This document shows, in pieces, positions 1-5,735 of a DNA stretch of 11,155 bases. The position numbers and the translations under genes are program-made. The stretch spans positions 1 to 11,155 of the forward strand of contig DAOWME010000080.1 of NCBI GenBank assembly GCA_030643245.1, written 5' to 3'. The stretch's first letter is position 1, and each line of letters starts with the position of its first letter. A model generated the notes under the pieces. That model did no database searches. It was not told the DNA's origin and saw only the letters and a program-made list of their open reading frames with translations. The DNA is from Deltaproteobacteria bacterium. Its GTDB lineage: Bacteria > Desulfobacterota > UBA8473.

Positions 1-7
1 TGTTTAT

Positions 8-54
8 GAGGCAGAGCTTCTGTATAAAGGGTTCCCAGGCAGAGCCTGGGAACC
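8..54. repeat. Pair of REP-like palindromes sharing a GGCAGAGC core
   Basis: Positions 30-54 form a perfect inverted repeat: GGTTCCCAGGC, loop AGA, GCCTGGGAACC (11-bp stem). Just upstream, 8-20 read GAGGC-AGA-GCTTC, a five-base stem with one G-T type mismatch and the same AGA loop. Short GC-rich palindromes of this kind are typical of REP-like elements mobilised by RAYT transposases, and a RAYT remnant lies about 260 bases away. The link is inferred from proximity and form; copy number elsewhere in the genome is unknown. Confidence 0.6.
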
Positions 55-108
55 AGGTGACAACAAAAAGTACGGGACTGCCAAAAAGAACAAGGACAAG
101 ACTTCATA

Positions 109-139
109 ATTCGACATTCCCTGTTCAACATTCGACATT
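109..139. repeat. Short direct repeats of ATTCGACATT
   Basis: ATTCGACATT occurs exactly at 109-118 and again at 130-139, 21 bases apart. A related word, GTTCAACATT, lies between and overlaps the second copy (123-132). No coding meaning is evident. It may be part of the same repetitive intergenic material as the neighbouring palindromes. Confidence 0.5.
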
Positions 140-282
140 AAATCAGTATGTTGGATCAAAACATCCTTTATCTGGAAAATCGCACTTTTTTGTATTGCAC
201 CCGACAACCACCGGGCGCCGGCCTTTGCAAAATGACACATGGATAGCTGATGTGGGATACTTATCTCAGGGCTTTGGACAAG

Positions 283-302
283 AGTTCTGGGGAGTTCTGG
301 GG
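283..302. repeat. Perfect tandem duplication of AGTTCTGGGG
   Basis: Two adjacent identical ten-base units occupy 283-292 and 293-302. Read on the minus strand they lie just after the stop codon of the transposase remnant, so they may mark or lie near the 3' boundary of the decayed element. That reading is inference from position. Confidence 0.55.
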
Positions 303-316
303 ACACAATACTCAAT

Positions 317-586
317 TCAGCCATCTCTCTTTTTCGGTCCCGGCTTTTTAGGTCGAAGCATCCGTCCCAATCCCTTTTCTAACGTTTGTACAAAATGCTC
401 GCTACCAAGTGGTCTGCCGTTTCGCTCATACTGACGCAGAACATCTCTTTCCTGCTCTGATATGTCTGCCGCTAAAAAATCTCTCCAGTCGCCTGCTATT
501 TCAAGAAGGGGAAAGACATTGACCAGGTCGTCATCTTCCCCCGTGAGAGGAGAGGATGCGCTTCGCAATTTATCAATGCTCCTCAT
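317..586 (-). pseudogene. C-terminal remnant of a REP-associated tyrosine transposase (RAYT)
   Basis: The 89-residue frame resembles only the C-terminal end of Y1/IS200-like RAYT proteins. Visible hallmarks are LTGEDDDLV, the PLLE...GDWRDFL segment, a basic RQYERNGRPLGSEHFV stretch, and the Lys/Pro-rich ending LRPKKPGPKK. Intact family members are usually over 200 residues and carry an HUH nuclease motif and a catalytic Tyr. None of these is present here, and the sequence upstream of the first Met (above 586) does not continue the homology. The first ten or so residues already look out of register with the family. It is therefore a dead fragment, probably left by an internal or 5' deletion. 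It could be expressed as a small protein, but no function should be assumed. Confidence 0.75.
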
Positions 587-622
587 CCTGGCGATCTCGA
601 ACGACTGGTTGGTTAGCTGTCT

Positions 623-673
623 AGGGGGACGTGAGCTCTGCCAAGTTATTTAATTATTTAAGGTCGTCCCTCT
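623..673. repeat. Imperfect inverted repeat flanking an AT-rich core
   Basis: AGGGGGACG at 623-631 is matched by CGTCCCTCT at 665-673, a nine-base inverted pair with one mismatch. Between them lies an AT-rich stretch with TTATTTAATTATTTAA. It sits upstream of the RAYT remnant in that gene's reading direction. It could be the 5' end of the same element, which would make the whole unit (about 283-675) an internally deleted copy. This is a hypothesis. Confidence 0.4.
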
Positions 674-695
674 GTCCTCTTCCCTAGCCTGTATA

Positions 696-716
696 GGTGC
701 GTTCGGGGAACACACC
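696..716. repeat. REP-like hairpin GGTGCGTTC-GGG-GAACACACC
   Basis: A nine-base stem with one mismatch and a three-base loop. The sequence resembles the GGTGCGTT...AACGCACC class of dispersed bacterial palindromes. It lies between the transposase remnant and the end of the antiporter gene. It has no U-tract on either strand, so it is a poor candidate for an intrinsic terminator, although it may still end or protect the antiporter mRNA. Confidence 0.5.
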
Positions 717-775
717 CTACATATCAGCTTATAGCTATAACAACTGTATCATTATCCGTCCCGCACCTTTCAACC

Positions 776-2227
776 TTAATCATAGAGAACCTCCCAATAT
801 TCTTGAAATGAAAGGTCTTTCGGGTTGTATTTATGGGAAAGGGTTCTCCCTGTACCCGGCCCCTCGCCAGTATGCTCTCCCCAGTAGCGCAAGAAGATGG
901 CGGGCATGGGTTGAGGCCCATCTAACCACTCTTCCTTTTCTTCGATTACTTTCCAGAGAGTACCTGACTGCTTGTTACGTACTCTCTGACCCACATGGGG
1001 AAGCCCCAGTTTCTCCCGGAGGTCTTTAAACCTGTATACGGAATGCTCACCATGGTCCAGGATTCTTTCTCCAAGGACCTTGATGCCGATGGCACCGAGG
1101 GGGGCGGTTAGGAGGATGGAAAGGACTGCGACAGCCAAGATCAGATCACCTGAGGCTACACCAGCTGCCAGGGGCACAGCCCCTATAGCTGCCTGAACTG
1201 TCGCCTTTGGAATGTAAGCCACAACACAAAAGAGTCTTTCTTTCCAATCCAGGGATGTGCCCATAAGGGATAAATACGTCCCTACGCTTCGAAAGAGAAG
1301 CCCCACAAACACAACAATGGCGCCGGCAATGCCGGCTTTCCAGGCCACATGGATATTCACCTGCGCTCCTACAAGTACAAAGAGCAATAATTCTGCAAAT
1401 ACCCAGAGTTTTTTGAGTTTCTGTGAAATAATATGGGCGATGGGCTCGCATTTCTCAAGGATAATGTAACCTATTGCCATTACTCCTAAGAGGCTTGCTA
1501 TGGGGACCCATCTCTTACAGATTTCTTCAAGCCAGGTGAGGATTATGGCAACTCCCAAAACTACCAGGGTACGTTTCGGTGGCCGCCAGTCGTATTTCTG
1601 GAAAAGGCGGAGCAAAAAATACCCAGGAATCAGACCGACAACAACTCCAAGGACTATTGAGACAGGAATTGCCGACAGCCTAACCAGAAGATTCGCATCC
1701 CCACCACCATACATACCTAAAAAGACGGTGAATAGTACTATTACAAAGACATCGTCCACAGAAGAGGCCCCCAGGATCAGAGTGGGAATCCCTTTTTTGT
1801 TTCCACGACCGTTATCCATAAAATCGATCATCAGGGGTACAACCACAGCGGGAGATACCGCCGCTAATATAGACCCCAAGATGAGGGCCTCAAGAGAAGT
1901 AATATGCAGTAATTTCGGGGCAACAAGAACTACGCCCGCGATTTCAAATACTGCGGGGACCGCACTCATTATGAGGGCGGCACGCCCAACCTGGTTCAAT
2001 GTATCTCGTCTGAGTTCAAACCCTGCCCTGAGGAGGATCACCACAAGGGCTATTTTTCTGAAATCACCGGAGACCCCCATCATCTCCGGAGACATAATGT
2101 TCAGCAAATAGGGCCCTACGACAACACCTGTAATAAGCATCCCCACGAGACCCGGCAGTCGCATACACCTGAACAGGTAATCCGCTCCCAAACCCAGGAT
2201 TATTATGATTGCCAGGCTAAAAGCCAT
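776..2227 (-). CDS. Cation/proton antiporter of the CPA superfamily with an extra C-terminal tail
   Basis: A 483-residue inner-membrane protein predicted to exchange Na+ or K+ for H+. The first 400 residues are a run of hydrophobic helices in the Na_H_Exchanger (PF00999) pattern. Visible marks are GADYLFRCMRLPGLVGMLITG (helices 1-2), AVSPAVVVP near 123-131, and SSVDDV near 155-160. The adjacent Asp158-Asp159 pair is the ion-binding site; in this superfamily a DD pair is generally linked to electrogenic exchange. Start choice: an in-frame ATG exists at 2353, but the 42 residues it would add are encoded by an intergenic GC palindrome and are not antiporter-like, whereas 2227 begins directly at helix 1. 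The Shine-Dalgarno match at 2227 is weak. Residues 411-483 form a charged soluble tail I cannot assign. The gene lies 138 bases after the CoA-transferase on the same strand; cotranscription is possible but unproven. Confidence 0.88.
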   Translation of the reverse strand: MAFSLAIIIILGLGADYLFRCMRLPGLVGMLITGVVVGPYLLNIMSPEMMGVSGDFRKIALVVILLRAGFELRRDTLNQVGRAALIMSAVPAVFEIAGVVLVAPKLLHITSLEALILGSILAAVSPAVVVPLMIDFMDNGRGNKKGIPTLILGASSVDDVFVIVLFTVFLGMYGGGDANLLVRLSAIPVSIVLGVVVGLIPGYFLLRLFQKYDWRPPKRTLVVLGVAIILTWLEEICKRWVPIASLLGVMAIGYIILEKCEPIAHIISQKLKKLWVFAELLLFVLVGAQVNIHVAWKAGIAGAIVVFVGLLFRSVGTYLSLMGTSLDWKERLFCVVAYIPKATVQAAIGAVPLAAGVASGDLILAVAVLSILLTAPLGAIGIKVLGERILDHGEHSVYRFKDLREKLGLPHVGQRVRNKQSGTLWKVIEEKEEWLDGPQPMPAIFLRYWGEHTGEGPGTGRTLSHKYNPKDLSFQEYWEVLYD

Positions 2228-2278
2228 TATATCTGGATTTTCCCTATTAAAAAAGAGATGTATCCCACACCCTAACCC

Positions 2279-2295
2279 CCCCTTTTCCAAAGGGG
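2279..2295. repeat. Perfect hairpin CCCCTTT-TCC-AAAGGGG between antiporter and CoA-transferase
   Basis: A seven-base perfect stem with a three-base loop. Palindromes of the form CCCCTTT...AAAGGGG are common dispersed intergenic repeats. On the minus strand it lies after the CoA-transferase and before the antiporter start, and has no U-tract. It argues that the region upstream of 2227 is intergenic rather than coding. Confidence 0.55.
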
Positions 2296-2365
2296 TAAGA
2301 GAATAGTTGCTACCTGATGTGACAGTCAGGGTGAGGAGTCCCTCAAACAGCACTCCTTCCTTACC

Positions 2366-3577
2366 CTATATTACATTTTCCCTCCTAAATCTGGCGATTT
2401 CATCATCATCATATCCGTTTATCTCTTTCAGTATACTCTCTGTGTGTTCTCCCAGCCTTGGCGCCAGCAAATTATTATTGACCTTGGTTCGACTGAACCG
2501 GATAGGAAATCCGGGGATCTTGATCTGCCCGATTTCGGGATGGTCAAAATCAACGATGTAGTCATTTTCTATCATTTGGGTATCCTTGACAGCCTCCATG
2601 GTTGTATTGGCAGCACATATCACCACATTCTTTTCGGCGAATAATTTCAACCATTCATCTCTCGGCCTGGCTAAGAAGGCATCGTTGAAGATTGCAACCA
2701 GTTCTTCGGAGTCGCGCAGTCTATCCTCACGGCTCTCGAAGCGAGGGTTTACTGCCAGCTCAGGATGATCCAGGATCCTGCAGATCTTATCCCAGCTATC
2801 TGAATTAGGTACAGCGGTAATTACGACCCACTTGCCGTCTCTGCATTTGTAATAGTTTCGCAAAGGGTCTGCAGTTGCCTGCTCATGCCTGGGCACCTCC
2901 TTGCCTGTGAGGAGGGCTGTGAGGTTGTTCAAGTACATGAGGTAAGATGTTGTACCCAATAGGGAAAGGTCTACCTCCTGACCTACACCGAACCTCTCCC
3001 TCATCAAGAGGGCGATCACCACCTGGTAGCTGGCCATGATGGCCGTTGCCTGATCAGCGATGCCGAACTGGGCTATAAGCGGCGTCACACCTGGCTCGCC
3101 GATGCTATACATCAAGCCTGCCCTGCCCTGCCCCTGGTAATCGAAGCCGCCCCGGTCTGCGTCAGGGCCTTGACTACCGTAGCTGGTAACAGAAGCATAT
3201 ATCATGTTGGGGTTTATCTGTGATAAGGTCGGGTAATCCATCTTCATGGATTTCACAGTGCTGCGGCGAATATTGGTGAAGAAGACATCGGACCTTTCGA
3301 CGATGTCGTATGCGATCTGCCTCCCCTCCTCATGAGCCAGATTGATTGTTATACTTTTTTTCCCCCGGTTGGCAGCTTCGAAGAAGATATTTCTGTCTTC
3401 CCCCAGTTTGAAATCAATGTCTTTGTATTCCGAAAGACCCCGGATAGGGTCCCCTATACCTGGTTGCTCAATCTTTATTACGTCGGCTCCCAAGTCGCTA
3501 AGGATCGCCGGGCCGCCTGGGCCGGCATGAAAAATACCCCATTCCACGACTCTGATACCTTCTAATGGTTTGTTCAT
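2366..3577 (-). CDS. CaiB/BaiF family (class III) CoA-transferase
   Basis: A 403-residue cytoplasmic enzyme that moves CoA from an acyl-CoA donor to a carboxylic acid. The family signature is clear: LEGIRVVEWG at the N terminus, then LSDLGADVIKIEQPGIGDP (about 27-44), NRGKKSITINL (70-80), and NPNMIYASVTSYG (122-134). The catalytic Asp that forms the aspartyl-CoA anhydride is predicted to be Asp146 in GGFDYQGQGRAGLM. Length matches the family (about 400). The start is supported by AGGAGGT ten bases upstream. It is transcribed away from the acyl-CoA mutase from a shared control region, so a role in activating the acid that feeds the mutase is a reasonable inference. Substrate cannot be read from sequence: relatives act on formate/oxalate, carnitine, benzylsuccinate and others. 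Confidence 0.92.
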   Translation of the reverse strand: MNKPLEGIRVVEWGIFHAGPGGPAILSDLGADVIKIEQPGIGDPIRGLSEYKDIDFKLGEDRNIFFEAANRGKKSITINLAHEEGRQIAYDIVERSDVFFTNIRRSTVKSMKMDYPTLSQINPNMIYASVTSYGSQGPDADRGGFDYQGQGRAGLMYSIGEPGVTPLIAQFGIADQATAIMASYQVVIALLMRERFGVGQEVDLSLLGTTSYLMYLNNLTALLTGKEVPRHEQATADPLRNYYKCRDGKWVVITAVPNSDSWDKICRILDHPELAVNPRFESREDRLRDSEELVAIFNDAFLARPRDEWLKLFAEKNVVICAANTTMEAVKDTQMIENDYIVDFDHPEIGQIKIPGFPIRFSRTKVNNNLLAPRLGEHTESILKEINGYDDDEIARFRRENVI

Positions 3578-3587
3578 TCCGATCGTT

Positions 3588-3594
3588 ACCTCCT
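3588..3594 (-). promoter_or_regulatory. Shine-Dalgarno site AGGAGGT of the CoA-transferase
   Basis: A full match to the anti-16S sequence, ten bases before the ATG at 3577-3575 on the minus strand. It fixes the start codon of the CoA-transferase. Confidence 0.8.
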
Positions 3595-3652
3595 AAGTAG
3601 TGCCCATCCATAAATGAGCTTATGAGAAGATGGATGTTAAGGAACCCAATTC

Positions 3653-3667
3653 AGGAATACTATTCCT
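3653..3667. promoter_or_regulatory. Candidate operator: palindrome AGGAATACTATTCCT
   Basis: Perfect seven-base arms (AGGAATA / TATTCCT) around a single central base. It overlaps the proposed -10 element and spacer of the leftward promoter, the position expected of a repressor site. No regulator gene is present in the window, so the factor is unknown. Confidence 0.45.
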
Positions 3668-3682
3668 ACCGTATCTTGTCAA
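3654..3682 (-). promoter_or_regulatory. Candidate sigma-70 promoter for the CoA-transferase
   Basis: On the minus strand a perfect TTGACA (3682-3677) is followed, after 17 bases, by TATTCC (3659-3654), a partial match to TATAAT. Correct spacing and orientation toward the gene make it plausible; the weak -10 fits a regulated promoter. Confidence 0.45.
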
Positions 3683-3717
3683 TTCATTTTTTTCCGAGGC
3701 TTCCTTCAGCTCTCCCC

Positions 3718-3747
3718 TTGACAAAAACCTCCCCATAAACATATAAT
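3718..3747 (+). promoter_or_regulatory. Consensus sigma-70 promoter for the mutase operon
   Basis: TTGACA (3718-3723) and TATAAT (3742-3747) are both perfect, separated by 18 bases. Transcription would start near 3754, giving a leader of about 150 bases before the mutase ATG. This is the strongest promoter visible in the window. Confidence 0.75.
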
Positions 3748-3749
3748 GA

Positions 3750-3763
3750 TTATCTAATGATAA
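3750..3763. promoter_or_regulatory. Candidate operator at the start site: TTATC-TAAT-GATAA
   Basis: Five-base inverted arms around four bases, placed directly over the predicted transcription start of the mutase operon. The arms are short, so chance is a real possibility in AT-rich DNA; its position is the only support. Confidence 0.3.
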
Positions 3764-3906
3764 CAATCGATTCGACTATGGGGACTCTTTTTGCTGGTTC
3801 ACCTGATTATCCCGTTTCCGCCATAGGATGGTTCATCAATCTGAAAGATTGGACCGGGGAGATGGACAAGAATATACTTTTCCATTTGTATAGGAGGGGA
3901 TTTAAA
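3756..3906 (+). other. Leader of the mutase operon
   Basis: About 150 bases lie between the predicted transcription start and the mutase ATG. I looked for a cobalamin riboswitch, which might be expected before a B12 enzyme, and did not recognise a B12-box. The leader is open in frame with the mutase from an ATG at 3757, but the 50 residues so encoded do not resemble the mutase family. A short inverted pair CTATGG (3776-3781) / CCATAG (3821-3826) is present but weak. Confidence 0.4.
3892..3897 (+). promoter_or_regulatory. Shine-Dalgarno site AGGAGG of the mutase
   Basis: A perfect AGGAGG nine bases before the ATG at 3907. It selects 3907 over the upstream in-frame ATG at 3757. Confidence 0.85.
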
Positions 3907-5682
3907 ATGGATTTAAAAACAAATGATATGTTTAAAGAAGGCATACTGCAGGAAGTTGAAGAAAAGAAAAAAGAATGGGAAGAAGGAACCTTAAAAGAGA
4001 CGTTGAAACGTTTTAGAGTAGAAGAAAAGATTGCCGAATTTTATACCCCGGCAGAGATGAATAATTTTGATTTTATGGAAAAGGTCGGTTTTCCTGGAGA
4101 ATATCCTTTTACCGCGGGAATATACCCTTCCCCTGTACCTGGGAGCACTGCATCCATGGGTTCCGGGTTCCAGGATATCGCGCCTGGTCTGAGAAGGGCA
4201 GGTTTTTATTCCGGATATGGTTCCTCGGAAAACACAAGAGATTTTTACAAAAACATGGTCTCTATGGGCCAGAGCAGTGGTCCTAACCTTGCCTTTGATC
4301 TTCCCACCCAATGTGGTCTCGATTCTGATGATCCTCAAGCCATGGGCGAAGTTGGAAAAACAGGAGTCGCTGTAGACACCTTGAGAGATTTTGAAGTTAT
4401 TTATGAAGCGTTTAGAGGAAGGATGGACCTGGATAAGATCGCCTCTAACTGGACCATAAATGGCCCGGCAAATATGATCCTCGCCATGTATATAGCTCTG
4501 GCGGAAAAAAGAGGGATCCCCCAGTCAAAACTCCGTGGCACCCCTCAGAATGATATTCTAAAGGAGTTTACAGGCCGCGGCACTTATATTTTCCCACCAA
4601 GAGCTTCCATGCGTATGGTGAGAGATACGATTGTTTACTGTACGGAAAATATGCCCCAAATGAATTTTGTCAGCTGTACCACAGGTCATGTAAGACAGGC
4701 GGGAGCCACGAGGGCACAGGCCCTTGCTTTTCTCTTATCTGATGCTACTGCGTATATCAAAGAGGGAATTGAAGCGGGACTGGATGTAGATTCATTCATG
4801 CCACGTTTTACGTTCCTTGGTTTTAGTTGCGGAATGGAATTTTTCCCTGAAATAGCAGCACAAAGAGCGGCAAGGCGAATGTTTGCATATCTTATGAAGG
4901 AGAAGGTCGGTTCCAAAGACCCGAGGAGCTGGATAATGCGAACCAATATGTGGGCTATGACCTCCACCGAAGAATATACGCTTCAACGTCCTTTAAATAA
5001 CCTGACCAGAGGGGTCATTGGAGGTATAATGTCCGCTCTTTCCGGGGGAACACCCAGCGCCGGCTTGAATATGCCTTACGATGAACCTCTTGGTTTAGGG
5101 CACAGTATGGAGGCATGGCAGTTGCACAGGGACGCGGCCCGAATAATCCAGTTTGAAGCCGGATTGTGTAATGTAATCGATCCTCTTGCAGGTTCTTATT
5201 ATATAGAGACCTTGACTGACCAGATTGAGGAGGAAGCCTGGGAAATCTTTAACAAGATCGAAGATATGGGAGGAGCTGTTGTAGCGATTGAGAAGGGTTT
5301 CATGCAGCAAGAAGTTGCAAAAAGCGCCTATAAAAGGCAAAAACGATTTGAAAACTGTGAACAGTTGAGGGTAGGATCAAACTGTTTTACTGGTGAGCAT
5401 GAAATGGAAGTGCTCCCTTCTAGATTGGTTGAACATCCTTACAGCCCTGAGGAAAGAGAAACAGCCGAGGAAAAGCAGATAGCCAATCTTCGAGAGACAA
5501 AGAAGGAAAGAGATAATCAAAAGGTACAATCAACCTTAAAAACACTCAGAGATGCGGCCCAGGACAAGGATGTAAACCTTATACCCTCTATTTTAGAAGC
5601 AGTCAAAGTCTATGCAACAATCGGTGAAATGTGTGGGGTTCTGAGAGAAGTCTTTGGTGAGCATACGGAGGCGGCAATATAA
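3907..5682 (+). CDS. Divergent cobalamin-dependent acyl-CoA mutase, catalytic (large) subunit
   Basis: A 591-residue TIM-barrel subunit of the methylmalonyl-CoA mutase family, which performs adenosylcobalamin radical carbon-skeleton rearrangements of acyl-CoAs. Clear marks are LAFDLPTQ (128-135), GTPQNDILKEF (211-221) with Gln214, Arg224 (equivalent to Arg207 of Propionibacterium mutase, which binds the substrate carboxylate), catalytic His261 in TTGHVRQAGAT, NVIDPLAGSYYIE (422-434) and the terminal ATIGEMCGVLREVFG. The protein stops where the catalytic domain ends, with no DxHxxG B12-binding domain, so a separate small subunit is required. Several substrate-facing parts differ from true methylmalonyl-CoA mutases: residues 75-100 form a longer Gly/Ser/Pro-rich loop in place of the Tyr89 loop, the cage Tyr before the catalytic His is Gly260, and 346-400 is rewritten. 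The exact substrate is unknown; a dicarboxylyl-CoA other than methylmalonyl-CoA is my inference. It is the first gene of a five-gene run. Confidence 0.9.
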   Translation: MDLKTNDMFKEGILQEVEEKKKEWEEGTLKETLKRFRVEEKIAEFYTPAEMNNFDFMEKVGFPGEYPFTAGIYPSPVPGSTASMGSGFQDIAPGLRRAGFYSGYGSSENTRDFYKNMVSMGQSSGPNLAFDLPTQCGLDSDDPQAMGEVGKTGVAVDTLRDFEVIYEAFRGRMDLDKIASNWTINGPANMILAMYIALAEKRGIPQSKLRGTPQNDILKEFTGRGTYIFPPRASMRMVRDTIVYCTENMPQMNFVSCTTGHVRQAGATRAQALAFLLSDATAYIKEGIEAGLDVDSFMPRFTFLGFSCGMEFFPEIAAQRAARRMFAYLMKEKVGSKDPRSWIMRTNMWAMTSTEEYTLQRPLNNLTRGVIGGIMSALSGGTPSAGLNMPYDEPLGLGHSMEAWQLHRDAARIIQFEAGLCNVIDPLAGSYYIETLTDQIEEEAWEIFNKIEDMGGAVVAIEKGFMQQEVAKSAYKRQKRFENCEQLRVGSNCFTGEHEMEVLPSRLVEHPYSPEERETAEEKQIANLRETKKERDNQKVQSTLKTLRDAAQDKDVNLIPSILEAVKVYATIGEMCGVLREVFGEHTEAAI

Positions 5683-5715
5683 ATGAGTACAGATAATCCA
5701 CAGGATTTTGTGTGA
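5683..5715 (+). other. Ten-codon mini-frame abutting the mutase stop
   Basis: An ATG follows the mutase TAA with no gap and opens a frame of ten codons ending in TGA. GGAGG lies eleven bases upstream, inside the end of the mutase gene. It could be a translational-coupling relic, the degraded start of a lost gene, or chance. No function is proposed. Confidence 0.15.
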
Positions 5716-5735
5716 CCGCGCCAGTATGAGAAATC

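Larger units (their letters stand above)
1..316. other. Gene-free stretch rich in short repeats
   Basis: I see no supportable gene in these bases. Open frames on both strands lack any family resemblance and run through palindromes and tandem repeats. The stretch contains a GC-rich perfect palindrome near the left edge, spaced copies of a ten-base word around 109-139, and a perfect ten-base tandem duplication at 283-302 close to the transposase remnant. It looks like intergenic debris beside a decayed mobile element. Confidence 0.6.

Noticed and set aside
8..139. CRISPR array
   Set aside because: The repeats are short, unequal and lack regular spacers of constant length; no cas gene is present.
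6..434. 142-codon plus-strand frame near the left edge
   Set aside because: It runs through palindromes, tandem repeats and antisense to the transposase remnant, with no family resemblance.
729..740. Perfect palindrome TTATAGCTATAA after the antiporter
   Set aside because: A 12-base AT-rich palindrome is easily due to chance, and it has no promoter or U-tract beside it.
1500..2111. Long plus-strand frame of 203 codons
   Set aside because: It is antisense to the hydrophobic antiporter gene and shows the Thr/Arg-rich composition expected of such a shadow.
3756..3906. Cobalamin riboswitch in the mutase leader
   Set aside because: The length and context would suit one, but I see no recognisable B12-box or conserved core.
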